Shown: positions 34,067-44,070, numbered from the stretch's first letter. The stretch: 64,000 bases of DNA from Gracilaria domingensis (GCA_022539475.1 VCMS01000329.1:43785-107784), one strand, 5' to 3'. Notes: generated from the sequence alone by a model not told the origin. Program-made: numbers and translations.

Positions 34067-34927
34067 TTATGAATCATGGTGGTTTTTATCGTGCTGCTTT
34101 TCCTCGTACCCGTACAACAGAGCCACCAACATAATTGTCGAATGTACATCCTCCACGCTTTCGAACAGGTTGTGTACTCCACCCGGGATACAATCTTCTT
34201 TGACGTGAACGCCGTACACGCCTACCTCATGCAAAGGCCCGTCGCTCAAAGCACTTCCGAACGTCACGACGTCATCCGTATCAATAAATCTCGGTTCATT
34301 ATCCACAAGATTTTCTCCTCCGCTTCCTTTTGTGTATCGCTTGTCCACAATTTCGCAACTTTTATCGCCGGGATAGATAACAAACGCATCCATCTTCTGC
34401 AACAGGTCCCCAATAGCAGAATCCACTTCTTCTTTCCACTGCCACAGTTTGTTGTACACGAAATTGGGAAGGCCACTATCACTTCTGGTCTCCACAAACC
34501 CCTTGTCATCATCATTCACAATACCATGCCTCCTATTCAAATCCCTTGCCAGGAACAGTAGTCCGTCAACAGTGTGGTCAAGGGTGTGATCATTGAATGC
34601 ACCCTTAATTTCCCTCTCGTCAGAGAAACGCAGGAGAGCTCCATGATTCGCCGAGACACCAAACTTATAGTCTCCGAGTCCTTCCATTTTCCCCTCCACG
34701 TCGCCCACATCACCCCCTGTGACAAGTCCGAAACCAACACGTTCGTCAATGAACTTCATACACTTCACAACTTCTTCTGGAATTGACTCTCCTTCTCTTC
34801 TCAACGTTCCATCAACGGAACTTAATATACCGTAACCATTGGAATATATGAACTTAGACAAGGTATTGGGTGAAATTTCCGCCAAGTCTCTCTGTTCCTC
34901 TGCCATTTTTCCTGATACAGTCACCAT
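34067..34927 (-). CDS. HAD-like protein B, likely inactive paralogue (copy A)
   Basis: 286 residues from MVTVSGKMAEEQ; this start matches the one available in copy B. It aligns along its length with HAD protein A (NGYGILSSVDGTL, VKCMKFIDERVGFGLVTGGD, SGLPNFVYNKL.QWK). The nucleophilic Asp of motif I is Ser (SSVDGTL) and motif IV reads FGSALSDGPLHE, lacking both the Asp and the Asn normally present. The frame is intact in both repeat copies, so it is kept as a protein while the catalytic residues are lost. That hints at a regulatory or binding role, for example pairing with A. Confidence 0.7.
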   Translation of the reverse strand: MVTVSGKMAEEQRDLAEISPNTLSKFIYSNGYGILSSVDGTLRREGESIPEEVVKCMKFIDERVGFGLVTGGDVGDVEGKMEGLGDYKFGVSANHGALLRFSDEREIKGAFNDHTLDHTVDGLLFLARDLNRRHGIVNDDDKGFVETRSDSGLPNFVYNKLWQWKEEVDSAIGDLLQKMDAFVIYPGDKSCEIVDKRYTKGSGGENLVDNEPRFIDTDDVVTFGSALSDGPLHEVGVYGVHVKEDCIPGGVHNLFESVEDVHSTIMLVALLYGYEEKQHDKNHHDS

Positions 34928-35242
34928 ATTGCCACAAGTACCGCATAGACAGGAACTGTATAGACTTCTCAGTTCCACACTTCTCATAAAAGCAACCTTA
35001 AATGCAGTTTCAGAAATGTTAGGACGCTACATGTTCAATTGCGAATTGACAGGTGCCACCAATGATGTTAACGATACCGAGCATTTGGCATGTTGTAATT
35101 AGACGCAACTGGACCAAAGACGTTTGACATTTGTTCAATTACCAGCCTGCCGCACCTTTTCTATGTTCATATGTATAGCCTTGTAATACTATACTACTCT
35201 TAATACTCGCAAGACACACATAATTTACTAATCATCTCATTC

Positions 35243-38200
35243 TCATCCACTTCGAGGCTCTCGCAGCCTCATTATTGGCAAATCGTCATCACTACTACTC
35301 TCGAGCACTTCGGTTCTACCGGCGTCCGCTTCCACACCAATCTCCACGACCACTTGGTCTTCGTCCATGTCAACCGCCCCACCCTCCTTATCGGACAACA
35401 GTTCATCCTCCGCCTCCTCCTCCTCGTCACCATTGACAAACGTGGGTCGGAAATCCCGCACCCGATGAACAGCATCAGGTAGTGCGTAGCCCTCTGGTAC
35501 CATGTACATGTGGTATCTAACCAGCAAATCCATAGACTCGGGCCTATCCACCTTGTCCTTCCCACTTGCTCCAGCATGTGTCACATCACCACGGCCCACG
35601 AATACAGAGTACGGTGGGATGATTATCTTCTTCGCTGGATACACCTCCGACATCACTCGCAACTGTTGGTTGTTCATCCCCACCAGTTGATGGCTTCCAG
35701 CGCTCACCCAGAGAGGAAAGCCCTCTTTCCCAGAGGCCATTACAAAGTATCCGGGGTTGCCAGTATCCATTGTTTCCTTTGTAACCAGACCACTGAAGTC
35801 GGTGTGCAGCGTCTGGCGCTTGCACTTTCTCGTCGTCCCCAGAAATCGACCACCAGTTTTCGGAGTGTACATCTTCACAGCTTCCCTTTCATTGTCCCAT
35901 AGTCCCAGAGCCGCAGCAATTGTACCCATTCGAACATCAAGTAAAGCACGCGACCTTACAACCCACCTGAGCTCCTCATTATCCTCCGGCTTCTCCACCG
36001 TACCCCAACGTGTCGACATCACTCTCCCCTCAAATGGTCCATCGCTACCGTCCTTCCATCCTTCATCATCGTTGATTATTTGAACAAACGACTTCTGTTC
36101 CTCTCCTTTCCGTATATCCGGCATCGCTCCATACTCATTCTCGAAGAAGTCCACCAACTTCCCCGACACATCTCCGAACTCCCGAACTTCTTCCAACTCC
36201 TCCCATTTAGGGACACCATTATCCGTCGCAAAGCCATCAAGCACGCAATATCCATTCTGCCTTAGCTCAGCTTTCATTCGGGCGAAGAACATTTGCCCAA
36301 ATTCGTCATGCTCCTTCGCAGCAACCCACAGCACCTCTTCATCATCCATACCTGTCGGTCGAGTACGAGGATACTGCATACCAAATGTCTCCGCCCGTAG
36401 GCGATGTTCAGCCCTTGCAGCGTGCCAAAAGACAAGATGGTGTACATCTCTGAGATTCCAGACACTTAGCAGCTCCGACCTATGTCCCTTCGGCAAGTGA
36501 ATGACTCTGAGCCAGGGGTCCTTGTGCTCAATTACGTTCTTCCCTTGCCATTCCTGCGGTCTCAGCCTGGCATACCCGCACCATGATGGGTTCAGTGGGC
36601 CATCATATGGGTCACCTCGGACAAGTCCGTGCTCCTCAGATTCCGGAAGAGCTGTAGGTAACTCGTCATCAAATGACCCCCCACCTGTCTCTTGCTGATC
36701 GTCTGACGCAGCATCTTTCTCGACAGTGACAACCCGTGGAACTGTCACAGAAAGAAGCTCATCGCCATCCACAAATGCAGAACTGCCTGCGTTCTCTGCA
36801 TTCGCTCCCTCTTCCAATGCCACGAACTGAACCTTCATCGACCTTCCTCTCAGCAAATGTTCATTTAGTTGAGACATCAGGTCATCCGGTGTCATGCTGT
36901 TCAGAGTAGATCTCATCTGTTGTGTGAAAGTCTTTCTCCGTTTCTTCCTCGGCGGAGCCCGCTGTTCTTCTTCAGAGCTATCCAGAACTTCTATGGCACC
37001 TCGATTTCGGCCGTGCTCAATTTCCCTATAACTCACCTGCGCCCGTTCTCGTGCACTTCTTCGCGGCTCCCCTTCTTCACTGGCAGATGTTGCACCAGCA
37101 GCAGCGGGAGTCCTCCTCTTCGTCACGGACTGCTTCACTGGTGCGGGGGGCGGAATTACCTTGAGCATCTTCCGCAATCGATTCTGAACGGAAGTTGTGG
37201 CAGTTCTAATTGAGTTCGTCCTGCTGCGAACACGCGGCAATGTGTTGAAGTTCACAACTTGTCCCAAAAGGAACTGATACACAGCTGCGTTGTTGTCTGG
37301 GTCTTCAACGTCATCTTCATTCGATGGAGCAGAAAGACTGACTTCGCGTTTCAGGAACACTTCCATGGACTCTTCCTCGTTCAGTTCATTCCTCACTGCT
37401 CTAGCCGCGCGGAACAGAGACACTGCTCTATCATAAAAGAAACCTCGAACCTCCTCAAAGCTTTTCCATTGCTTTGTCTTCGTCGACTTGCCCTTCAATA
37501 GAAACATCTGAAGACAATCAAGAATGAAAGAAAACTCCTCGGCATCCAAAACATATAGCGGAGTATGGGACAGATGTGTGAGACCTATGTCACTCACAGT
37601 CTCACATATATCCTCGAAATGGGCCAGCATTCCCTCACGAGACATGAGTTGCAGGGCGATATTGGCATATCTCAGATACTGACGCTCTTGCACAGTCCCA
37701 ATCAGTTGGCTCTCCTTCAACACTTCTGTCACTTCTGCAGGATCCATGTCTGCCGGCGTCACCCCCTCAACATCTTCAATTAGAATGTCGACCACACTAA
37801 CTATAGAGTGTATCTTGTCTGCAAACATCATCCTTCGCATGGTACTCGTCGACTCATTGAGGTACGAAGCAACACATAACAATCCTTCATCCCAATGGGC
37901 CTTCCCATCTTCTTCGTATTCAGCAGNNNNNNNNNNNNNNNNNNNNNNNNNNNNNNNNNNNNNNNNNNNNNNNNNNNNNNNNNNNNNNNNNNNNNNNNNN
38001 NNNNNNNNNNNNNNNNNNNNNNNNNNNNNNNNNNNNNNNNNNNNNNNNNNNNNNNNNNNNNNNNNNNNNNNNNNNNNNNNNNNNNNNNNNNNNNNNNNNN
38101 NNNNNNNNNNNNNNNNNNNNNNNNNNNNNNNNNNNNNNNNNNNNNNNNNNNNNNNNNNNNNNNNNNNNNNNNNNNNNNNNNNNNNNNNNNNNNNNNNNNN

Positions 38201-39191
38201 NNNNNNNNNNNNNNNNNNNNNNNNNNNNNNNNNNNNNNNNNNNNNNNNNNNNNNNNNNNNNNNNNNNNNNNNNNNNNNNNNNNNNNNNNNNNNNNNNNNN
38301 NNNNNNNNNNNNNNNNNNNNNNNNNNNNNNNNNNNNNNNNNNNNNNNNNNNNNNNNNNNNNNNNNNNNNNNNNNNNNNNNNNNNNNNNNNNNNNNNNNNN
38401 NNNNNNNNNNNNNNNNNNNNNNNNNNNNNNNNNNNNNNNNNNNNNNNNNNNNNNNNNNNNNNNNNNNNNNNNNNNNNNNNNNNNNNNNNNNNNNNNNNNN
38501 NNNNNNNNNNNNNNNNNNNNNNNNNNNNNNNNNNNNNNNNNNNNNNNNNNNNNNNNNNNNNNNNNNNNNNNNNNNNNNNNNNNNNNNNNNNNNNNNNNNN
38601 NNNNNNNNNNNNNNNNNNNNNNNNNNNNNNNNNNNNNNNNNNNNNNNNNNNNNNNNNNNNNNNNNNNNNNNNNNNNNNNNNNNNNNNNNNNNNNNNNNNN
38701 NNNNNNNNNNNNNNNNNNNNNNNNNNNNNNNNNNNNNNNNNNNNNNNNNNNNNNNNNNNNNNNNNNNNNNNNNNNNNNNNNNNNNNNNNNNNNNNNNNNN
38801 NNNNNAGCGCTCACCGTTCATCGCTTGGACGCCGGGAATGCTGGCTGCACCGCGTTCCATCATTTCTCATTCCCAAGGAGGCCGTCCGGAGATCCTGGAA
38901 ATATTGTGGAAGATCCAGGCCCTCCGCCCGGTAAGGGTAGAACGTCTGACCGCTTCGACTGATGAGAATATTATGAACCACCACAAGACCTGGGTCGAAT
39001 TGCTTCCCGTGCAACTCGCGGCGTAGAACACTTCCAATTCCATGCAACAACGCTTCCCCGACTATCACCTTTCCTTCATTCTCAATATCCATCTGCAGAG
39101 AAACCCGCATTCCACCTTGCAATAATCGAGTGCTCCGCCGAGTGCGAGGAGTCACGCTTTGCGTACGCTTTCGAACACGAGTTGGCTTCAT
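35243..39191 (-). CDS. large 2-oxoglutarate/Fe(II) oxygenase-domain protein, copy A (gap inside)
   Basis: Minus-strand gene beginning MKPTRVRKRTQ at 39,191 and ending at 35,243. An 879-base run of N (37,927-38,805) hides its middle. The first 126 codons end at a TGA (38,811) that overlaps a GTGAGC donor-like site, so an intron into the gap is possible. Past the gap come a helical region, a basic disordered stretch (PRRSARERAQ, PPRKKRRK), then the catalytic fold: LHTDFSG (HxD, near 35,800), THAGAS (distal His, near 35,575) and a following Arg (LLVRYHMY). It ends in a long acidic tail. Such enzymes hydroxylate or oxidise nucleic-acid bases, proteins or lipids. Its divergent partner is a DNA methyltransferase, so base oxidation or demethylation is a reasonable guess, not shown. 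Confidence 0.72.
37927..38805. other. assembly gap, 879 N
   Basis: Unresolved bases inside the oxygenase gene. The sequence on both sides is coding on the minus strand. Confidence 1.
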
Positions 39192-39260
39192 GTTGAACAG
39201 CTATTGCAGTGAAAGGTGTATATCAACAATACGCTCGCTCTGGACGATACAAGAACGGAT

Positions 39261-39344
39261 GCGAGCCTTTTAAATGGCGACTTACGCTGGGCACCCCCGC
39301 TTCCGGCAGCTCCTCCCAGCGCACTGCCAGTCTCGTCCGTGTCC
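39261..39344 (-). promoter_or_regulatory. core promoter of the oxygenase gene, mirror copy
   Basis: Inverted copy of 40,583-40,665 (one substitution, one base length difference over about 83 bp). Read leftward it gives GGACACGGACGAGACTGGC ... CGCCATTTAAAAGGCTCGC, with a TATA-like TTTAAA about 80 bases before the ATG at 39,191. Confidence 0.7.
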
Positions 39345-39575
39345 TGTCCATTGCCCCTCGCACGCTGATTGTACGCTTTAGAGTCGTGGAGTTCGCGCAA
39401 TGATAACTCACGCGAGCAATGGTCGCGCTCTCTAATCATGCTCTTCAAATGCTTTGCATAGTAGTCAAGAGTACACTCATTCACTTCCATGTACAGCCTA
39501 CTCCCGCAAATACACGTGGACAGCGGCGCCAACGTACCGGCGGCCGGGTGTAGCGAAATCACTGCGGGGCGGCCT

Positions 39576-39931
39576 GTTTTGGGAGGTCCCGGGAAGGCGC
39601 CGGAATGTGGCCAGAACGTGCCCGCGGGCGGGGGGGTCGGTCGTGTTAGGGTAGCTACCCTAACACGACCGGACCCCCCCGCCCGCGGGCATAAAATCGC
39701 ACATTTTTCAAAAAATCGTCCAAAACGTGCCCGCGGGCGGGGGGTCCGGTCGTGTTAGGGTAGCTACCCTAACACGACCGACCCCCCCCCCCCCGCCCGC
39801 GGCATAAAATCGCACATTTTTCAAAAATTCGTCCAAAACGAGCCACGGGTAGCTACCCTAACACGACCGGACCCCCCGCCCGCGGGCACGTTCTGGCCAC
39901 CTTCTGGCACCCTCCGGAGACCTCCCAAAAC
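39576..39931. mobile_element. fold-back (MITE-like) element, left unit
   Basis: Begins GTTTTGGGAGGTC and ends with its complement GACCTCCCAAAAC. The inverted termini extend through GGCCAGAACGTGCCCGCGGGC. Inside are two complete 32-bp palindromes centred on GTTAGGGTAGCTACCCTAAC (39,639-39,670 and 39,748-39,779) and a half copy (39,849-39,868). Between them is a repeated ATAAAATCGCACATTTTTC spacer. No coding capacity. Confidence 0.7.
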
Positions 39932-39975
39932 ACTCTTCCCGGCACTTCCTGTACCCACTGCGTCACCTTAGTGCA

Positions 39976-40097
39976 CCATCCCGTCATCCCCACCCTCCAG
40001 ACACTCCCTAATTTCCGGTATGGAGCACTGAGGTGACCATCCCGTCTTCTCCACCCTCCAGACACTCCCTAATTTCTGGGATGGTGCACTGAGGTGA
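39976..40097. repeat. 61-bp tandem duplication between the two fold-back units
   Basis: 39,976-40,036 is repeated at 40,037-40,097 (CCATCCCGTC ... CACTGAGGTGA). Flanking GTGCACCATCCCG and its complement make the whole spacer partly palindromic as well. Confidence 0.75.
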
Positions 40098-40128
40098 TGC
40101 AGTGGGTACAAGAAGTGCCGGGAGGAGT

Positions 40129-40403
40129 GTTTTGGGAGGTCTCCGGAGGGTGCCAGAATGTGGCCATTTTATGCCCGCGGGCGGGGGGGTCGGTCGTGTT
40201 AGGGTAGCTACCCTAACACGACCAGACCCCCCGCCCGCCGGCATAAAATCGCACATTTTTCAAAAAATCGCCCAAAACGTGCCCGCGGGCGAGGGGGTCC
40301 GGTCGTGTTAGGGTAGCTACCCTAACACGACCGACCCTCCCCCCCCCCCGCCCGCGGGCACGTTCTGGCCACATTCTGGCACCCTCCGGAGACCTCCCAA
40401 AGC
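40129..40403. mobile_element. fold-back (MITE-like) element, right unit
   Basis: Same termini as the left unit (GTTTTGGGAGGTCTCCGGAGGG and its complement), with two further complete TTAGGG/CCCTAA palindromes at 40,192-40,223 and 40,301-40,332. Outside it, AGCGAAATCACTGC at about 39,552 and its complement at about 40,422-40,436 show that the pair sits inside yet another inverted repeat. Confidence 0.7.
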
Positions 40404-40582
40404 ACTCCTCCCGGCTGTTCCGGCAGTGATTTCGCTGCACACGCCGTGCACATATATCAAACTAGAGAAAACCAGCGCTTCACACCCACTTGATCCGCGA
40501 CTTTTAGCACAATACGCGACCTTTGCAATAGCTCCGAATCGCGACGTGGCCGACACGCGACGCTATCGCACCGAGCGCACAC

Positions 40583-40665
40583 GGACACGGACGAGACTGG
40601 CAGTGCGCTGGGAGGAGCTGCCGAAAGCGGGGGTGCCCAGCGTAAGTCGCCATTTAAAGGCTCGC
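40583..40665 (+). promoter_or_regulatory. core promoter of the DNA methyltransferase gene
   Basis: Reads GGACACGGACGAGACTGGC ... CGCCATTTAAAGGCTCGC, with TTTAAA about 35 bases before the ATG at 40,688. It is the mirror image of 39,261-39,344, so the methyltransferase and oxygenase genes start from the same control sequence in opposite directions. Confidence 0.7.
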
Positions 40666-40687
40666 CTCCGTTGTTTGCGCTGAAGCG

Positions 40688-43189
40688 ATGGATTCCACCG
40701 ATGTTGGAGAGGAGATACATCCTATCGACATGAGTGCTCCGCCTCCGGCGTTCCATGCATATGTCAGACTTTTCTTGGTTCTTCGCGATGCTTTGGCAAA
40801 CAGCGATGGAGGCCCTGATCGGCCACGGGACGTGGGGTTTAGAGGGTTAATAGAGTTCTGCGCCGAGAACTATAAGAGTATTCCGGAGGCAAGGAAGATG
40901 TTTGAGGAGGCCACTAACTCCAAGAACCTGCAGAACTTGACACTGCAACAACTGCGAAAGAGTGTTGTGAATAACAAACCTGTGGAACAACGATATCTTG
41001 TAACGAAGCTTCTTGACAAGAAGGACGGGGATGAGGACCAGAGACTCCGCGATTTTTTCCTTCTCTCTATGGATATGGGTATATATCTACCGGTGCGATG
41101 CCTGGTTGGTTATTTCATGACCAGGAGAGAGCAGGTTCTGAAGACGACAGTGTTCATCCCAACAACAGCTGTGAACCCATTTGAGGTCGTTATATACTTA
41201 TCATACCTCGGCCACATAATGGGAGAGAACGACAACATCAGAATGATGAAGAAGAAACAACCGAAAAAGAAACGAAAAGTGAACCATGCACCACCTGTGT
41301 ACATACCCATTTTTACGTCGTTCTCCAAAGACAACTGTGATCGACTGGGATTCGCTATCAGTGAGGTTGTATGGGCATGGAGTTGTTTTGCGGCACATCT
41401 TGGATACACGAACGTTCAGCACATGGTGAAACCATACATTTACATGAATATGCAGACGTTGAGGTATACGGCGCTAGAGACACGGGAGTCTGGTTATGCC
41501 CCGCCGAGCCAGAGTACTCGATTCAACACACAGGATGTGCCACAGAGCAGTACTAGTGGATCGGTGGAGACCTTGAGTGATGAATGCGATACAAACCTCC
41601 GAATACTGGCTAAGGAATTTTTGACAGACCTCGAAACCATATGCATCCAGGATAGCCTCTATAGCTTACGGGCTGATCAGATGAGGAACTGGATAGAGTT
41701 CTCGGAGATACGGATGGATACCGTATCTGGTTCTGACTCCGGTGAGTTGCCTGCTCGATTTCAGAAGTTTTCGGAGTTGCTATGGAAACCGATACAGGAT
41801 ATGCGTCATGCGGCAGGGTTCCATGTCGGCATTCACGCGAAACCTGATATTGAACTGACGAAAACCCCTAAAACTCCCAGTAATGCCGAACCTTCTTCGA
41901 CCAAGTCTGCCCTACCCCCACCTCGTCGAGAGTATATGAACCTCGTGAGCTCCGATAGCGACGACTTCGAGAAGCCGGTGAATCTTGCGGAGCATGAATC
42001 TCGGGTTGCCGGTTACAACATCCAAAAGACTGGTATTGAGCCGCTCATGAAGGGGATATCCAGTCTCCTTCGAATGAATATAGACAAGGTGTGGAAGGGG
42101 ATGAGAAAGTCACACTTTGTAGCGTACAACTGTGACATGAAGGACCTGGGGCACACACACGAAACGTTTGTGAATCAGAGTGAGATTTTATGGGGTGAGG
42201 CACAGCTTGTCCTAACAGACCCTCCCTTTAACACTCGAAGGAAGAGGAACAAACGGAATAGTGCTCACGATGTCTTCAGTGAGGATGACATGATCCGTAC
42301 GGCTGACTTAATAAGTTCTGCGCTTCGGTCAGGTGGGCACTTCATTATATTCTGTGCCATGGCACAGTTTCATGTTTGGCACAGGATACTTTCGGTAACG
42401 GCGAGTACTAAGGATGAAGCTGGAAGCGAAGGTAAACCAGGACTCATGCCTTCGTTTAAAGTGGATGCGAATCCACTGGTGCTCATCCGGGATCGAAGTA
42501 ATGTTGGAGGGAATCCACGGAAGTTTGGGATACAGCCCGTAACGGAGTACGCCGTTTATGGGGTGAAGCGTGGATTGCGACCATCGGAGGAAGCCAGTCC
42601 TACTCCATTTGAAGAGAACAATTTCATTCCTTCTACTTTCCCGGCTAACAGGAATGTAATTGACCGGGTGCCAAAACCGAGAGCGGGGGAGTGGTTGACA
42701 TGGAAGGTACATGAGCCAGGTAGTTCAGTACCAGGTGGGCAGTACATAAGATGGGAGCAGAAGTCGAGGGAGTTGATGAAGGAGTTGATATGTCGCTTCA
42801 CAAGACCGGGTGATCTTGTCATGGACATGTTCGCGGGAACTTTTTCTACGGGTATGGCGTGCCTATCGCTGACAAAGCATAGGAAGTTCTTGGGGTGCGA
42901 GAAGAATAGGCCATGTTTCAGCCATGCGAAGCACCACATAACGACTCTTATGGCCGAAGTTATTCGCGGGGGGAAGAATGACATCCTGGTTGAACAGGAG
43001 GTGGTGGATGCGGCTTCAACCACTTATGAACGGGTTCCACATCGGGACCGAGGTCGGCTTGAATGGGAGGTTCCATTTGGATACCCCCAGTACCAAGTGA
43101 TGCCTGCACATATTACTCAGTTCCTAGGAAGATACTGGAAGGACTGGGACTTTGTCGACAAGTGTGGCCAGCATACTGTAGATCGTTGA
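40688..43189 (+). CDS. beta-class DNA methyltransferase (N6-adenine or N4-cytosine type)
   Basis: 833 residues. The N-terminal half is of unknown fold and carries PKKKRKV (residues 192-198), identical to the classic SV40-type nuclear signal. The catalytic motif IV LTDPPFNT is at Asp511, and the SAM-binding motif I MDMFAGTFSTG is at about residues 712-722, followed by KFLGCEKN. Motif IV before motif I is the beta-class order of bacterial and phage amino-methyltransferases, which transfer methyl from SAM to exocyclic N6 of adenine or N4 of cytosine. RWEQKSRELMKELI is the usual lead to motif I. In a eukaryote this type points to horizontal capture. A SET-domain frame follows after a single TGA. 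The gene is intact, and the start is placed by the promoter upstream. Confidence 0.82.
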   Translation: MDSTDVGEEIHPIDMSAPPPAFHAYVRLFLVLRDALANSDGGPDRPRDVGFRGLIEFCAENYKSIPEARKMFEEATNSKNLQNLTLQQLRKSVVNNKPVEQRYLVTKLLDKKDGDEDQRLRDFFLLSMDMGIYLPVRCLVGYFMTRREQVLKTTVFIPTTAVNPFEVVIYLSYLGHIMGENDNIRMMKKKQPKKKRKVNHAPPVYIPIFTSFSKDNCDRLGFAISEVVWAWSCFAAHLGYTNVQHMVKPYIYMNMQTLRYTALETRESGYAPPSQSTRFNTQDVPQSSTSGSVETLSDECDTNLRILAKEFLTDLETICIQDSLYSLRADQMRNWIEFSEIRMDTVSGSDSGELPARFQKFSELLWKPIQDMRHAAGFHVGIHAKPDIELTKTPKTPSNAEPSSTKSALPPPRREYMNLVSSDSDDFEKPVNLAEHESRVAGYNIQKTGIEPLMKGISSLLRMNIDKVWKGMRKSHFVAYNCDMKDLGHTHETFVNQSEILWGEAQLVLTDPPFNTRRKRNKRNSAHDVFSEDDMIRTADLISSALRSGGHFIIFCAMAQFHVWHRILSVTASTKDEAGSEGKPGLMPSFKVDANPLVLIRDRSNVGGNPRKFGIQPVTEYAVYGVKRGLRPSEEASPTPFEENNFIPSTFPANRNVIDRVPKPRAGEWLTWKVHEPGSSVPGGQYIRWEQKSRELMKELICRFTRPGDLVMDMFAGTFSTGMACLSLTKHRKFLGCEKNRPCFSHAKHHITTLMAEVIRGGKNDILVEQEVVDAASTTYERVPHRDRGRLEWEVPFGYPQYQVMPAHITQFLGRYWKDWDFVDKCGQHTVDR

Positions 43190-43219
43190 GAGGAGAAGTA
43201 CCGAGGAGCTCTGAATCTA

Positions 43220-43825
43220 ATGGATATACATATGCTGTTGACTGTTGAAGCCAATCGCTATCGCTTACATGTAGCATCTTCTAAGATTCGACATCCCCGT
43301 GCTGGTATGGGGGTGTTCACGGAACATAAGATATTGGCTGGGGAAACTATCTGTCATTTTTATGGAACTTTGGTATACAAGGATCTGACGAACCGGAAGG
43401 AAAGACACTTAACGTATGAAAGTGGCTGTCTCGGAGCAACTCCAGTGCGGTACAAGTTGTTTTCTATGATGATCACTGTGACTGGTACGGAGTTTCTGCA
43501 CCTGAGGAACAGACCACGACAGGCTCAGGATAGAAAGGAGAGCGAAGTCTACATTGTCCCGGCGCCTTTTTGTATCGGGGGCTACATTAACGACGCCGGA
43601 TATCATGCCGGGGATCCCGATTTATCGGAGCCCCGGTCAAACAGGACTCGAAGTGTCAATGTGCAGGTGGTGGAAGCGAAGTCCGTGATACAGTTTAAGT
43701 CCGACCTTTCTAACTATGCTCTACTTCGTTGTAGAGCAGTAAGGGATATTGAGAGGGGCGAAGAGTTGTATTTCAACTACGGAGAGCAGTACGCCTGGGA
43801 CTGGGCTCTGACATTGGAGCAATAG
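43220..43825 (+). CDS. SET-domain lysine methyltransferase-like protein
   Basis: 201 residues from the ATG at 43,220; the reading frame is the same as the methyltransferase upstream and stays open back to its TGA (43,187). SET landmarks are GMGVFTEHKILAGETICHFYG (residues 29-49), GYINDAGYH followed by NRTRSVNVQ (the position of the NHxxxPN substrate/SAM motif, here diverged), and GEELYFNYGEQY at the end (usually GEEL.YDYG). There are no pre- or post-SET cysteines, so it is a compact, virus- or bacteria-like SET. Expected activity is methylation of a protein Lys; the diverged central motif makes this uncertain. It could be expressed by readthrough, reinitiation or its own transcript. Confidence 0.72.
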   Translation: MDIHMLLTVEANRYRLHVASSKIRHPRAGMGVFTEHKILAGETICHFYGTLVYKDLTNRKERHLTYESGCLGATPVRYKLFSMMITVTGTEFLHLRNRPRQAQDRKESEVYIVPAPFCIGGYINDAGYHAGDPDLSEPRSNRTRSVNVQVVEAKSVIQFKSDLSNYALLRCRAVRDIERGEELYFNYGEQYAWDWALTLEQ

Positions 43826-44070
43826 ATGAGTTTAGTACCGAATAGAAAGTAAGTATGCTTGTGAATGTTGCAGCTGCCTGCAATACGCGTTGTACATGTA
43901 CACTGGAGCTCTTCATATATTTGTAACGGCGATATTTGCGACCCATTGGGCACCTCAAATTCCTAAAAAGCAGGAACTGTGGAGTCTCCTGGAATATCTA
44001 AACCATGCACCCCCCCCACCCCCTCCCCCCCCCAACAATTTCGTTTCATTACCCCGTTTATCTCCACAAC

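Larger units (their letters stand above)
28864..36330. repeat. direct repeat copy A (at least 7.4 kb)
   Basis: From ACGTCTGTGTTCTGC at 28,864 the sequence matches 56,591-64,000 almost base for base, with a few small indels. Copy A has about 35 extra bases near 29,235 and 14 extra bases near 32,490. The match runs to 36,330, where copy B reaches the window edge, so the true repeat is longer. The left boundary is sharp: upstream sequences are unrelated. Confidence 0.95.

Noticed and set aside
35243-39191. Calling the oxygenase a TET/JBP base-modifying enzyme
   Set aside because: HxD...H...R is shared by many 2OG oxygenase families (including phytanoyl-CoA-type); the neighbour gene suggests DNA but the sequence alone does not decide.
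39601-40332. Internal telomere or telomere-derived array, from the TTAGGG/CCCTAA words
   Set aside because: The hexamer occurs once per arm inside palindromes, never in tandem, and belongs to a fold-back element.
39576-40403. CRISPR-like array of palindromic repeats
   Set aside because: Units are few, unevenly spaced, with repeated rather than unique spacers, in a eukaryotic context, and without cas genes.
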